A stretch of 62,019 nt of DNA from contig JAQYVZ010000024.1 in the NCBI GenBank assembly GCA_030145205.1, positions 1 through 62,019 on the forward strand, given 5' to 3'. Positions within the stretch are counted from its first letter, which is position 1; each line of letters begins with the position of its first letter. The position numbers were made by a program, and so were the translations under genes. The notes below the pieces were generated by a model. The model saw only the letters and a program-made list of their open reading frames with translations, was not told the origin of the DNA and searched no databases. Below are positions 15,945-24,316 of this stretch, piece by piece. This DNA comes from Desulfuromonadales bacterium (GTDB lineage Bacteria; Desulfobacterota; Desulfuromonadia; Desulfuromonadales; BM103).

Positions 15945-16029
15945 CGGTGCAGGCCTTCGCCTGGACTGTGAACGATAAGCTGTAGAGAGTGTTTTGTCGG
16001 ACAGCACTTTGCCTGTAGGAGGGCCGATT

Positions 16030-17118
16030 ATGCAGAAAACTCCGCTGAATCAGCTTCACAGGGATCTTGGCGCACGGATGGTCGAATTCGGGGGTTGGGA
16101 CATGCCGGTCCAGTATGCCGGTGTGATTGAAGAGCATCTCGCTGTGAGGCAGGCCGCTGGTTTGTTCGATGTCTCCCACATGGGTGAAGTCGAGGTGGTC
16201 GGCGAAAACGCCCTGGCGTTTCTGCAGTATTTGACAACCAACAACGCGGCACGTCTGGTGGATGGTCAGGTCCAGTACAGCGCGCTCTGTTATCCGGACG
16301 GTGGCGTGGTTGACGATGTGACCCTGTATCGCAGCAGCGAACAGCACTTCATGTTTTGCGTCAATGCGGCCAACACTGACAAGGACTTCGCCTGGATGCA
16401 GCAGGTGCTGGCTGACAGTCAGATCGAGGGAGTGACCCTGCGCAACGTGAGCGACGATTATGCCCAGATTGCTTTGCAGGGACCCAAAGCGGACGAAATC
16501 CTCGCCCAGTTGACCGATGTTCCCCTTGAGGAAATCAGCTACTACCATTTTGTCGAAGGCGAAGTCGCCGGTGTTCCCATGATGATTTCTCGGACCGGTT
16601 ATACCGGCTCCGGTGGCTTCGAATTGTACCTGCCGCCTGCAACTGCACCGGAAATCTGGCAGCGTCTGAGCGAGGTCGGCACACCGCTCGGTCTGGTCCC
16701 GGTCGGGCTGGGTGCCAGGGATACGTTGCGGCTCGAAAAGGGTTACGCCCTGTATGGGCATGAGCTGTCTGCCGAAATCTCGCCGCTCGAGGCGGGGCTT
16801 GGGTGGATCGTTAAGCTCGACAAGGGCGATTTTGTCGGACGCGAGGCGTTGCAGGCCCAGAAATCGAATGGCATCCCGCGGCGCTGGGTCGGTGTCAGGA
16901 TGATCGATCGCGGTATCCCGCGCGAAGGTTACCCTGTCTATGCCGGTGACCAGCAGGTCGGGCTGATCACCAGCGGCACCATGTCACCGTCGCTCAAGGT
17001 CGGTGTCGGCCTGGCCCTGGTGGAAACTGCCAGCGCCGTGCTGCACGCCGAGGTTGAAATCGGTGTGCGCAATCGTCGTCTGAAGGCTGAACTGGTAAGA
17101 ACACCTTTTGTCGAATAA
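16030..17118 (+). CDS. gcvT: Glycine cleavage system T protein (aminomethyltransferase)
   Basis: A 362-residue aminomethyltransferase that releases ammonia and passes the methylene group to THF. The N-terminal KTPLNQLHRDLGARMVEFGGWDMPVQ, VSHMGEVEV, the SRTGYTGSGGFELY motif and the LRLEKGYALYGHEL segment are typical. The ATG at 16030 has AGGAGG upstream and gives the canonical start. It begins a contiguous gcvT-H-PA-PB run with short gaps or overlaps. No glycine riboswitch could be recognised in the 85-base gap before it. Confidence 0.97.
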   Translation: MQKTPLNQLHRDLGARMVEFGGWDMPVQYAGVIEEHLAVRQAAGLFDVSHMGEVEVVGENALAFLQYLTTNNAARLVDGQVQYSALCYPDGGVVDDVTLYRSSEQHFMFCVNAANTDKDFAWMQQVLADSQIEGVTLRNVSDDYAQIALQGPKADEILAQLTDVPLEEISYYHFVEGEVAGVPMMISRTGYTGSGGFELYLPPATAPEIWQRLSEVGTPLGLVPVGLGARDTLRLEKGYALYGHELSAEISPLEAGLGWIVKLDKGDFVGREALQAQKSNGIPRRWVGVRMIDRGIPREGYPVYAGDQQVGLITSGTMSPSLKVGVGLALVETASAVLHAEVEIGVRNRRLKAELVRTPFVE

Positions 17119-17167
17119 ACTGAAACATTCCCCGACCATGGTCAGGGGCAGACCAGAGGAGGAAACA

Positions 17168-17554
17168 ATGGAATTTCCGGAAGAGCTCAAGTACACCGAG
17201 GATCACGAGTGGGTTTTAGTCGAAGAGGAGCTGGTCACGGTCGGTATCTCTGATTTTGCCCAGGATGCGCTGGGGGATGTTGTGTTCGTGGAGCTGCCAG
17301 AGGTCGGTACGGAGGTTGTTGCCGGCAAGGCCTTCGGGGTGGTTGAGTCGGTCAAGGCGGTCTCCGACGTTTACGCGCCGCTCTCTGGTGTGGTCGAAGA
17401 TGTCAATGAAGAGCTGCCCGATACTCCGGAGATGGTCAATACCTCACCTTACGATGATGGTTGGATGATCAAGATTCGCCCCACTGACAACAGTGATGCG
17501 GACAACCTCATGGACACGGAGGCCTACCAGGCTCATATTGCCGAGGAGAAGTAA
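17168..17554 (+). CDS. gcvH: Glycine cleavage system H protein
   Basis: A 128-residue lipoyl carrier protein. The lipoylation site is the Lys in the ESVKAVSD motif (VVESVKAVSDVYAPLSG), and the N-terminal KYTEDHEWV is diagnostic. The ATG at 17168 has AGAGGAGG upstream. It shuttles the aminomethyl group between P and T proteins. Lipoate ligase or synthase and the L protein are not in this window, so they must be encoded elsewhere. Confidence 0.97.
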   Translation: MEFPEELKYTEDHEWVLVEEELVTVGISDFAQDALGDVVFVELPEVGTEVVAGKAFGVVESVKAVSDVYAPLSGVVEDVNEELPDTPEMVNTSPYDDGWMIKIRPTDNSDADNLMDTEAYQAHIAEEK

Positions 17555-17558
17555 ACGC

Positions 17559-18908
17559 ATGCGTTATCTCCCCCACACCCCGGAGGATGTCGCCGAGATG
17601 CTGTCGCAGATCGGTGTCAATTCTGTCGAAGATCTGTTTGTCGAGATTCCGGAAGCCGTGATGCTGGACCGCTCCATGGACCTGCCGGAACCGCTTGCCG
17701 AGGCAGACCTGTTGCGCGAAATGCGCCAGCTGGCCGGACAGAACGCCAGCGTCGCCACTCACCGCAGTTTCCTGGGCGGCGGCGCCTACAACCACTTCAG
17801 TCCGGCGGCGGTGGACCAGCTGATTTCCCGCAGCGAATTCTACACGGCCTATACACCTTACCAGCCGGAGATCAGCCAGGGGACCTTGCAGGCCATTTTT
17901 GAGTTCCAGACCCTGATCTGCCAGCTGACTGGCATGGACGCCGCCAACGCCTCTATGTACGACGGGGCCTCGGCGTGTGCTGAAGCGGTGCTGATGGCGA
18001 TGCGTCTGACGCGTCGCAGTAAGGTCCTGCTGTCAAAGGCGCTCAACCCGCGCTACCGCGAAACGGCAGCAACCTACTGCCGCTATCTCGGCGTGCAGCT
18101 GGAAGAGATCGCAGTGGACGGCGCCGGCCGCACCGACATGCAGGACCTGGTGGCGAAGCTGGATGACGCCACCGCAGCCGTTGTGATGGGCTACCCCAAC
18201 TACTTCGGCGTGGTTGAAACGCTTGCCGACGTGGCCGAGGCGGCCCATGGCGCGGGAGCGCTTCTGGTCACGGCTGTTGCCGAACCGGTGGCCCTCGGCC
18301 TGCTCAAATCGCCAGGCGAACTGGGTGCCGATATCGTGGTCGGTGACGGCCAGAGCTTCGGCCTGCCGCTCTCGTTCGGGGGCCCGTACGTAGGCTTCTT
18401 TGCGGCTCGCCAGAAGGGTCTGCGGGCCATGCCGGGCCGACTGGTCGGCGAGACCGTCGATCTCGACGGCAAGCGCGGCTTCGTTTTGACTCTGGCGACC
18501 CGTGAACAGCATATCCGCCGGGAAAAGGCGACCTCGAACATCTGTTCGAACCAGGGGTTATGTGCCCTGATTGCCACGGTCTATCTGTCATTGCTCGGCA
18601 AACAGGGCCTGCGTGAGCTGGCGGATCAGAATTATGCCAAGGCCATCTATGCCCGCGAACGGATCGGTGCCCTCGAAGGGTTCTCCCTGCCTTTCAATTC
18701 ACCTGCGTTCAACGAGTTTGTCGTGCGCTGCGACGCCGGCGTCGAGAGGCTTCTGGAGACATTGCAGGCGCAGGGGATTCTGGCCGGCATTCCGCTGGAT
18801 ACCGATTATCCCGAATTGCAAGATTGTCTGCTGGTCTGTGTGACCGAACAGAACACGCGACGCGATATTGATGAACTGGTTGACGCTTTGGCGGGAGGTG
18901 TATCATGA
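17559..18908 (+). CDS. gcvPA: Glycine dehydrogenase (decarboxylating) subunit 1
   Basis: A 449-residue N-terminal half of the split P protein. The start MRYLPHTPEDVAEMLSQIG, the FLGGGAYNHF motif, TPYQPEISQGTLQ and the NASMYDGASA segment are typical. It lacks the PLP lysine, which is on the partner subunit. It starts 4 bases after the gcvH stop and overlaps gcvPB by ATGA. Split P proteins are usual in anaerobes and Gram-positives, in contrast to the fused enterobacterial enzyme. Confidence 0.97.
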   Translation: MRYLPHTPEDVAEMLSQIGVNSVEDLFVEIPEAVMLDRSMDLPEPLAEADLLREMRQLAGQNASVATHRSFLGGGAYNHFSPAAVDQLISRSEFYTAYTPYQPEISQGTLQAIFEFQTLICQLTGMDAANASMYDGASACAEAVLMAMRLTRRSKVLLSKALNPRYRETAATYCRYLGVQLEEIAVDGAGRTDMQDLVAKLDDATAAVVMGYPNYFGVVETLADVAEAAHGAGALLVTAVAEPVALGLLKSPGELGADIVVGDGQSFGLPLSFGGPYVGFFAARQKGLRAMPGRLVGETVDLDGKRGFVLTLATREQHIRREKATSNICSNQGLCALIATVYLSLLGKQGLRELADQNYAKAIYARERIGALEGFSLPFNSPAFNEFVVRCDAGVERLLETLQAQGILAGIPLDTDYPELQDCLLVCVTEQNTRRDIDELVDALAGGVS

Positions 18909-20359
18909 CCCAGGCAGGAACCAGCGGACTCGTCCTGAACGAAAAACTGTTGTTCGAACATTCCGAACCGGGGCGCAAGGGCTACAGCCTGCCCACTCTG
19001 GATGTGCCAGAGGCCACGTTGCCCGCCGAGCTGTGCCGTGATGAGATCACCGGTTTCCCAGAGCTGTCCGAAGTCGACGTGGTTCGTCACTTTACCCGTC
19101 TGTCGACCTGGAATTACGGAGTCGATTCCGGTTTCTACCCATTGGGGAGCTGTACCATGAAGTACAACCCCAAGGTGAATGAAGTTGCTGCCCGCATGCC
19201 GGGCCTGGCAGACATTCACCCGGCGACGCCGCAGGCGCTTACCCAAGGCGCCCTGGCCCTGATTTATCATCTCCAGGAAGACCTGGCGGAAATGTCCGGC
19301 TTCTCGGCAGTGACAATCCAACCTGCCGCCGGTGCGCAGGGCGAACTCGCCGGGATGTTGACCATTCGTGCCTGGCATGAAGCTCAGGGGAGCACCCGCA
19401 GCAAGGTCCTGATCCCCGATACCGCCCATGGTACCAATCCGGCGACCGCCGCTCTGGCCGGTTATGATGTTGTGCCAATTGCGTCGGATGGCGTCCTCTC
19501 GCTGGCCGAGGTGGAAGCCCATATGGATGACGATGTGGCTGCGCTGATGGTCACCAATCCGAACACGCTTGGTCTGTTTGAAACCAACATCGAGCCGATC
19601 TGCAAGCTGGTGCATGAACGCGGCGGCCTGGTTTACTGCGACGGCGCCAACTTCAACGCCCTGATGGGGATCGCCCGACCGGGCGACATGGGGATTGACG
19701 TGATGCACTTCAATCTCCATAAGACCTTCTCCACGCCGCATGGCGGCGGCGGGCCGGGCGCCGGCCCGATCGGTGTCGCCGAGCATCTGGTGCCCTTCCT
19801 GCCGAAGCCGCTGGTGGTCAGGGACGGTGAAGCGTACCGCCTGGATGACGATCGGCCGCAGTCGTTCGGTCGGTTGCTGGCATTTAACGGCAACTTCGGC
19901 GTCCTGATACGCGCCTATGCCTACATCCGCAGTATGGGCGCCGCCGGCTTGAAGCGGGCCACTGAAATGGCGGTACTCAACGCCAACTACATCCGGGCAC
20001 GCCTCGAAGATGTCTACGATCTGCCCTACAAGAATCGGTCGCTGCACGAAGTCGTCTTCTCAGACAAAAACCTTGCGGGCGGCTGTCATACCCTGGATGT
20101 GGCGAAGCGCTTGATCGACTATGGCTATCATCCGCCGACCATCTACTTCCCCTTGGTGGTCAAAGGCGCCATTATGATTGAGCCGACTGAAACGGAAAGT
20201 CGGGAAATCCTGGATGAGTTCTGTGACGCCATGCTGGTGATCGCCCAGGAGGCCAGTGACAACCCGGACCTGCTGCATAATGCCCCGACGGTACCCAAGG
20301 TGCGCCGACTTGATGAAACCACGGCGGCGCGTAAGCCGAAGTTGAAGTGGGAGGGGTAG
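18905..20359 (+). CDS. gcvPB: Glycine dehydrogenase (decarboxylating) subunit 2
   Basis: A 484-residue C-terminal half of the P protein carrying the pyridoxal phosphate lysine in NLHKTFSTPHGGGGPG. FYPLGSCTMKYNPK near residue 80 and DTAHGTNPATAALAGY are further family blocks. It overlaps gcvPA by 4 bases, consistent with equimolar synthesis of the heterotetramer. A strong terminator ends the operon 30 bases after its stop. Confidence 0.97.
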   Translation: MTQAGTSGLVLNEKLLFEHSEPGRKGYSLPTLDVPEATLPAELCRDEITGFPELSEVDVVRHFTRLSTWNYGVDSGFYPLGSCTMKYNPKVNEVAARMPGLADIHPATPQALTQGALALIYHLQEDLAEMSGFSAVTIQPAAGAQGELAGMLTIRAWHEAQGSTRSKVLIPDTAHGTNPATAALAGYDVVPIASDGVLSLAEVEAHMDDDVAALMVTNPNTLGLFETNIEPICKLVHERGGLVYCDGANFNALMGIARPGDMGIDVMHFNLHKTFSTPHGGGGPGAGPIGVAEHLVPFLPKPLVVRDGEAYRLDDDRPQSFGRLLAFNGNFGVLIRAYAYIRSMGAAGLKRATEMAVLNANYIRARLEDVYDLPYKNRSLHEVVFSDKNLAGGCHTLDVAKRLIDYGYHPPTIYFPLVVKGAIMIEPTETESREILDEFCDAMLVIAQEASDNPDLLHNAPTVPKVRRLDETTAARKPKLKWEG

Positions 20360-20388
20360 GATAGCGGGTTTAAATTGATGTCTTTTTG

Positions 20389-20424
20389 AACAGGCAGGCT
20401 CTTGTTAAGAGCCTGCCTGTTTTA
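20389..20424 (+). terminator. Terminator of the gcv operon
   Basis: AACAGGCAGGCTCTT and AAGAGCCTGCCTGTT form a perfect 15-bp stem with a 3-base loop, followed by a T-rich tail. Confidence 0.92.
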
Positions 20425-20472
20425 TTTGGACTTGTTAGGGGAGATTCAGACGTGTAGCGGTCAGCTTTCTAT

Positions 20473-20648
20473 CCGGGGTTGCGGCCCCGGACGCCGACAT
20501 CACCACCCGCCATAGCCTTCGGCGACGGCGGGTCCCCTCCACTGCGCAGACGTTTTTGGACCGGACAAAAACTCGCTGCGCTCAGACAGTTTGTCCGGCT
20601 TTCTCCAAAAACGTCCACTCCGTTTCGGTGGTGCTGAACGGGAGGAAA
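20473..20648. repeat. Dispersed structured intergenic repeat, copy 1
   Basis: This gene-free stretch shares four ordered blocks with 53179-53428: CCGGGG-N6-CCCCGGACGCCG, GGCGGGT(C/T)CCCTCC, a GGACAAAAACTC...CAGACAGTTTGTCC hairpin, and AACGGGA(G/C)GAAA. It can fold into a series of hairpins: CCGGGG/CCCCGG, ACCCGCC/GGCGGGT, and a nested long hairpin whose outer stem is GACGTTTTTGGA (20549-20560) with TCCAAAAACGTC (20604-20615). It lies between convergent gcvPB and nudC. Short reading frames inside it are not considered genes. Confidence 0.75.
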
Positions 20649-20694
20649 GACATGAGTTGGAGAGGGCTGAGGTTGGGGTGAGGGGGGACAATAA

Positions 20695-21564
20695 CTAAGG
20701 CAACTCTAAAACCTTATCCAAAATAAACCGCGCAATACTCCTCTTCGGCGGCAGCTTCGGCAAATCATCTACCGAAAACCACTGAGCATCCTCCAACTCA
20801 CTCTCCTGCACCACCAACTCACCGCTCGCATAATCCGCCGTAAAGCCGGTCATGACCTGGCTCGGAAAGGGCCAGCACTGGCTGCCCAGATAACGGATGT
20901 TTGTAACCTGTACGCCGGTCTCTTCCGCCACTTCGCGAACCACCGCTTCTTCCAGCGACTCGCCGAATTCGAGGAAGCCGGCCACCAGACTGTAGCGGTT
21001 CGGTGCCCATTCCGGTTTGCGCGCCAGCAGGACTTTGTCCTGATGTTTGACCAGGACAATCACGCAGGGGTGGATACGGGGGAAATGGTGCGAGCCGCAG
21101 CTTGGGCAGGCCTTGCCCCATTCGCCAGGCAAACGTTGCATGACTGCACCGCAGCTGCCGCAGTGGCGGCTGGAATCTTCCCAATGGAGGACCATTCGTC
21201 CCGTGCCGCCGAGGGTCAGCAGGTCGATCGGCAGCAGCGGGTTCTGGTCAATCAGGTTGACCGCGCGCCAGGTGTCGGGCAGCCCCGCTTCGGGAGAGAT
21301 ACGTGCCAGGCGGCACGGCCGCTGCTCCCAGAGGCCGACGAACAGGGGGGCGGCGACCGGCTTCAGACCCGCCAGCTCCTGCGGCAGGGCTGGGGTGCTC
21401 GTCTTGCCAGTAACCAGCAGGCGGTTGCCGGACAAAATCAGCCAGACACCGTCACCGCCGGGGTCGGCATCCGGCGATTGTAGCTGGAAGCGCCCGTCAA
21501 GGCAGCTGCTGTTGAACGGCAGGTCGTTGGGGGAGAGGTAGTGGTTTGGTAGGGCGGCTATCAT
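20695..21564 (-). CDS. nudC: NAD(+)/NADH diphosphatase (NudC type)
   Basis: A 289-residue Nudix enzyme. It has a four-cysteine zinc ribbon (CGSCG ... CPSCG, about residues 136-159), the Nudix box beginning GFLEFGESLEEAVVREVAEE, and the SQxWPFPxS signature (SQCWPFPSQ) that separates NudC from other Nudix proteins. NudC cleaves NADH to NMNH and AMP and can remove NAD caps from RNA. It overlaps the upstream Nudix gene by 4 bases, so the two are co-translated. A dispersed repeat lies immediately downstream. Confidence 0.94.
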   Translation of the reverse strand: MIAALPNHYLSPNDLPFNSSCLDGRFQLQSPDADPGGDGVWLILSGNRLLVTGKTSTPALPQELAGLKPVAAPLFVGLWEQRPCRLARISPEAGLPDTWRAVNLIDQNPLLPIDLLTLGGTGRMVLHWEDSSRHCGSCGAVMQRLPGEWGKACPSCGSHHFPRIHPCVIVLVKHQDKVLLARKPEWAPNRYSLVAGFLEFGESLEEAVVREVAEETGVQVTNIRYLGSQCWPFPSQVMTGFTADYASGELVVQESELEDAQWFSVDDLPKLPPKRSIARFILDKVLELP

Positions 21565-22091
21565 GGGTTCTCACATTGTCTGGCGTAGCGTAGCAGGGCG
21601 ATCTGGGTTTTGCTGTCCAGAATCTGATCCTGCTCAACCAACTGCAGGGCCCGTTCCAGTGTGACCGGTGCAAGTTCAATCACCTCGTCGATCTCCGGCG
21701 CGCTCTCAGTTTCAACCAGCCCGGTAGCGACAAACAGATTGACCCGCTCATCACAGAACCCGACGGCGCTCCATAAACTGCCGAGCGGCGTAAATTCTGC
21801 GGCGAAATAACCGGTCTCCTCAACCAGCTCGCGGGCCACACAGGTTCTGGAACTTTCACCCGGCTCGAGGCGGCCGGCCGGGATTTCATAGATCATCTGG
21901 CCGATGGCCGGTCGAAACTGGCTGATCAGCAACAACCTGCCGTCAGGAAGAATCGGCAGGACTGCTGCCCCGCCGGGGTGCCGGATAATTTCAAAAGTTG
22001 ACTGATGGCCATTCGGCAGATTGTGGGTTTCCAGGCCGAGGTCGATCACGCGCCCCGCGTACACGGGTTGAGTGGTAACAGGTTGTGTCAT
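21561..22091 (-). CDS. Nudix hydrolase, ADP-ribose diphosphatase-like
   Basis: A 176-residue Nudix protein with the box GRLEPGESSRTCVARELVEE and an upstream IPAG, the arrangement of ADP-ribose pyrophosphatases (NudF/YffH group). The start is preceded by a GGAGG-like site. It lies between the U32 peptidase gene and nudC and overlaps the latter by 4 bases, so both Nudix enzymes are probably made together for nucleotide-cofactor housekeeping. The exact substrate cannot be read from the motif. Confidence 0.88.
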   Translation of the reverse strand: MTQPVTTQPVYAGRVIDLGLETHNLPNGHQSTFEIIRHPGGAAVLPILPDGRLLLISQFRPAIGQMIYEIPAGRLEPGESSRTCVARELVEETGYFAAEFTPLGSLWSAVGFCDERVNLFVATGLVETESAPEIDEVIELAPVTLERALQLVEQDQILDSKTQIALLRYARQCENP

Positions 22092-22128
22092 TTTAACCTC
22101 CCGTCAAAGCGGAGCGGGCCAGCCGGTT

Positions 22129-23349
22129 TCAATGATTGCGGCGTAAATAATCGCCTTTGCGAGCGCCCTCCGGCAGGGTCAGGTAGACCAGGCTGTTCGG
22201 CTGGATGACCGTCAGAGGTTCGCCTTCCCGGGAGCGTGCCACCGGCACCTCGAAACTGGTCTGGCGCATGCTGGGGCCGAACAGTTCGAGCTGCTCACCG
22301 CTTTCGAAACGGTTGCGGCCCTGCACCAGGCAGCCATGCTCCGCAGAATCTTCCAGGACGACGCCGACAAAGTCAGTCGCGCGCTGGTAGCCGCTGTCTT
22401 CCGAGTGGACCCTGGCGTCGTCATTGCCGAACAGGAAGCCGACGCCGTAGGGACGGTGGCTTATTTTTTTCAGCTCTTCACCCCAGGCCGGGTCAAAACG
22501 GTAGCCTTGCGGATCCTGTCGATAGGCATCCAGGGCCGCGCGGTACACCCGGGTTACTGCTGCAACATAAAAGGCACTTTTCATCCGTCCTTCGATTTTC
22601 AGGCTGTGAATGCCTGCGTCGATCAGGGCAGGGAGGTGCTCAATCAGGCAGAGATCATAGCTGTTGAACAGGTAAGTGCCGCGCTCATCTTCCTCGATCG
22701 GGTGGTAATCGCCGGGGCGCAACGCTTCTTCGACGCGGTATTCCCAGCGGCAAGGGTGGGCGCAGTTGCCTTGGTTGGCGCTCCGACCGGCGAGTGCCGC
22801 TGACAGCAGGCAGCGCCCGGAGTAGGCCACACACATGGCACCATGGACAAACACTTCCAGTTCAAGCTCCGTGTCCGTCGCGATGGTGCGAATCTCTTCC
22901 AGAGTAAGCTCCCGGGCGAGGTTCAGCCGTTTCACACCGGCTGACTGCCAAAAATGGGCGGCTGCGGCGTTGCAGGTGTTTGCCTGGGTGGAAAGGTGAA
23001 TTTCCCGGTCAGGGTCGATCGCGCGCACCAGTGACAACATGCCGGGGTCGGCAACAATAAAGGCGTCCAGCGGCAGCGGCCGCAATTGCGTCAGTAATTC
23101 CCGGCAGGCGTCCTCTTCACCGGGGCGCAGGAAGGCATTCAGGGTCAGGTAGACGCGCACCCCGGCCGCATGCGCCTTTGCGCAGGCTGTCGGCAGCTCT
23201 TCCAGGGGGAGGTTGCCGGCCTGCGATCTCAGACTGAAGCGGTCAACGCCGAGATAAACGGCATCGGCGCCATAGTGGAGCGCGGCCTCCAGTTTTTCGA
23301 GGTTGCCGGCGGGAACCAGTAGTTCAGGGATAGACACAGAATTCTCCAT
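22129..23349 (-). CDS. U32-family peptidase / tRNA hydroxylation protein-like
   Basis: A 406-residue U32 protein. ELLVPAGNLEKLEAALHYGADAVYLG at the N-terminus and the Cys-rich core (MCVAYSGRCLLSA ... NQGNCAHPCRW) with the SLKIEGRMKS segment are diagnostic; the cysteines likely hold an Fe-S cluster. The family includes TrhP/YegQ, which acts in prephenate-dependent 5-hydroxyuridine formation in tRNA, as well as collagenase-named members. I start at the ATG at 23347-23349; a longer frame adds 16 unusual residues. It heads a three-gene minus-strand unit with two Nudix genes. Confidence 0.88.
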   Translation of the reverse strand: MENSVSIPELLVPAGNLEKLEAALHYGADAVYLGVDRFSLRSQAGNLPLEELPTACAKAHAAGVRVYLTLNAFLRPGEEDACRELLTQLRPLPLDAFIVADPGMLSLVRAIDPDREIHLSTQANTCNAAAAHFWQSAGVKRLNLARELTLEEIRTIATDTELELEVFVHGAMCVAYSGRCLLSAALAGRSANQGNCAHPCRWEYRVEEALRPGDYHPIEEDERGTYLFNSYDLCLIEHLPALIDAGIHSLKIEGRMKSAFYVAAVTRVYRAALDAYRQDPQGYRFDPAWGEELKKISHRPYGVGFLFGNDDARVHSEDSGYQRATDFVGVVLEDSAEHGCLVQGRNRFESGEQLELFGPSMRQTSFEVPVARSREGEPLTVIQPNSLVYLTLPEGARKGDYLRRNH

Positions 23350-23494
23350 TGGTGATTTCGAGCGGCAGAATAACATACCAGGGCACGGATTGTGCACTTT
23401 ATCAAAGTCGGGCCATTTTTCACTGTACCATTTTTCTCAGTGCATTTTGTCGGCGCAGCGTGGGGTGAAGAGTCATCTGGTTGATTCATGATGC

Positions 23495-23521
23495 TTGACA
23501 AGACTACGAAAGCCTTATACT
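23495..23521 (+). promoter_or_regulatory. Candidate promoter of the ybgF-like gene
   Basis: TTGACA (23495-23500) and TATACT (23516-23521) are close to consensus but have only a 15-base spacer. Confidence 0.4.
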
Positions 23522-23560
23522 TTTTAGGAGATTTGGCCTCAACTCTTCTGATAGAATGTC

Positions 23561-24292
23561 ATGGAAATGAGAATAACTGCTCTGATAAAGCTTTTGTCCG
23601 CTTCAATTGTTGCCTTGGCCCTGCTGGGAGGCTGTATGCCGCAGACTGTTCCCGGCTACGCCCAGCCTGGTCAGGAAAATTTGACGGCACAGGTGCGGCG
23701 CCTGCAGGGTGCGCTCTCAACTCAGGAACGATCCCTTGAGGAGATGCGCCGCGAACTGCAAGCACTCAATCAGCAGGTTGAGCAGCAACAGCAGGACCTT
23801 GCGACTCTGCAACGCCGGACCAAAGAACCGGTCACCGCTTCGCTGGCTCTGTCGGCCCCAACGGTGCAGCCTCTGAACACCATGCCTTCCGCCGATGCGG
23901 GCACCCTGCCGGCCGAGCTTGAAGGGTCGCCAACCGATATCTATCTGCGTGCCTTTGGAAACTACGCGAATGGTCGTTACGATGCCGCCATCCTCGGTTT
24001 TGAGGCCTTCTTGCAGAACTTTCCCAACAACAGCTATGCCAGCAATGCCCACTTCTGGATGGCTGACAGCTACCTGAAGCAGCAACAACTGCCGATGGCG
24101 TTCGATACGTTCAATCAGATGCTGCAGCAATATCCGCAGGCACCCAAGGCTCCTGATGCCTTGTTGAAGATCGCCACGATTGCCCTGCAGTTGGACAACC
24201 CGGAACAAGCTCGCGCCGCTGTGGAAAGGCTTCGCCGGCAATACCCGGACAGTGCGGCTGACAAAAAGGCGGAACAGTTGGTTCTGCCGTAG
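23561..24292 (+). CDS. YbgF/CpoB-like lipoprotein with coiled coil and TPR domain
   Basis: A 243-residue envelope protein. A signal peptide ends in the lipobox LLGGC (Cys about residue 25), followed by a coiled coil rich in Gln and Glu (about 40-85), a linker, and a C-terminal TPR-type domain (YLRAFGNYANGRYDAAILGFEAF, HFWMADSYLKQQQ) as in the Tol-Pal protein YbgF/CpoB. The other tol-pal genes are not beside it. The next gene, a LysM protein, follows after 24 bases, so both probably act at the peptidoglycan. An ATG six bases downstream is an alternative start. Confidence 0.82.
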   Translation: MEMRITALIKLLSASIVALALLGGCMPQTVPGYAQPGQENLTAQVRRLQGALSTQERSLEEMRRELQALNQQVEQQQQDLATLQRRTKEPVTASLALSAPTVQPLNTMPSADAGTLPAELEGSPTDIYLRAFGNYANGRYDAAILGFEAFLQNFPNNSYASNAHFWMADSYLKQQQLPMAFDTFNQMLQQYPQAPKAPDALLKIATIALQLDNPEQARAAVERLRRQYPDSAADKKAEQLVLP

Positions 24293-24316
24293 CCGGTCGA
24301 TCACCAAGGGGGAAAC

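Noticed and set aside
15945-16029. Possible glycine riboswitch in front of gcvT
   Set aside because: Only 85 bases are available, and no tandem aptamer-like or conserved glycine-aptamer segments could be seen.
20500-20691. 63-codon frame on the minus strand in the 20.5 kb repeat
   Set aside because: It lies wholly in the dispersed structured repeat and has no independent support; such frames recur wherever the repeat occurs.
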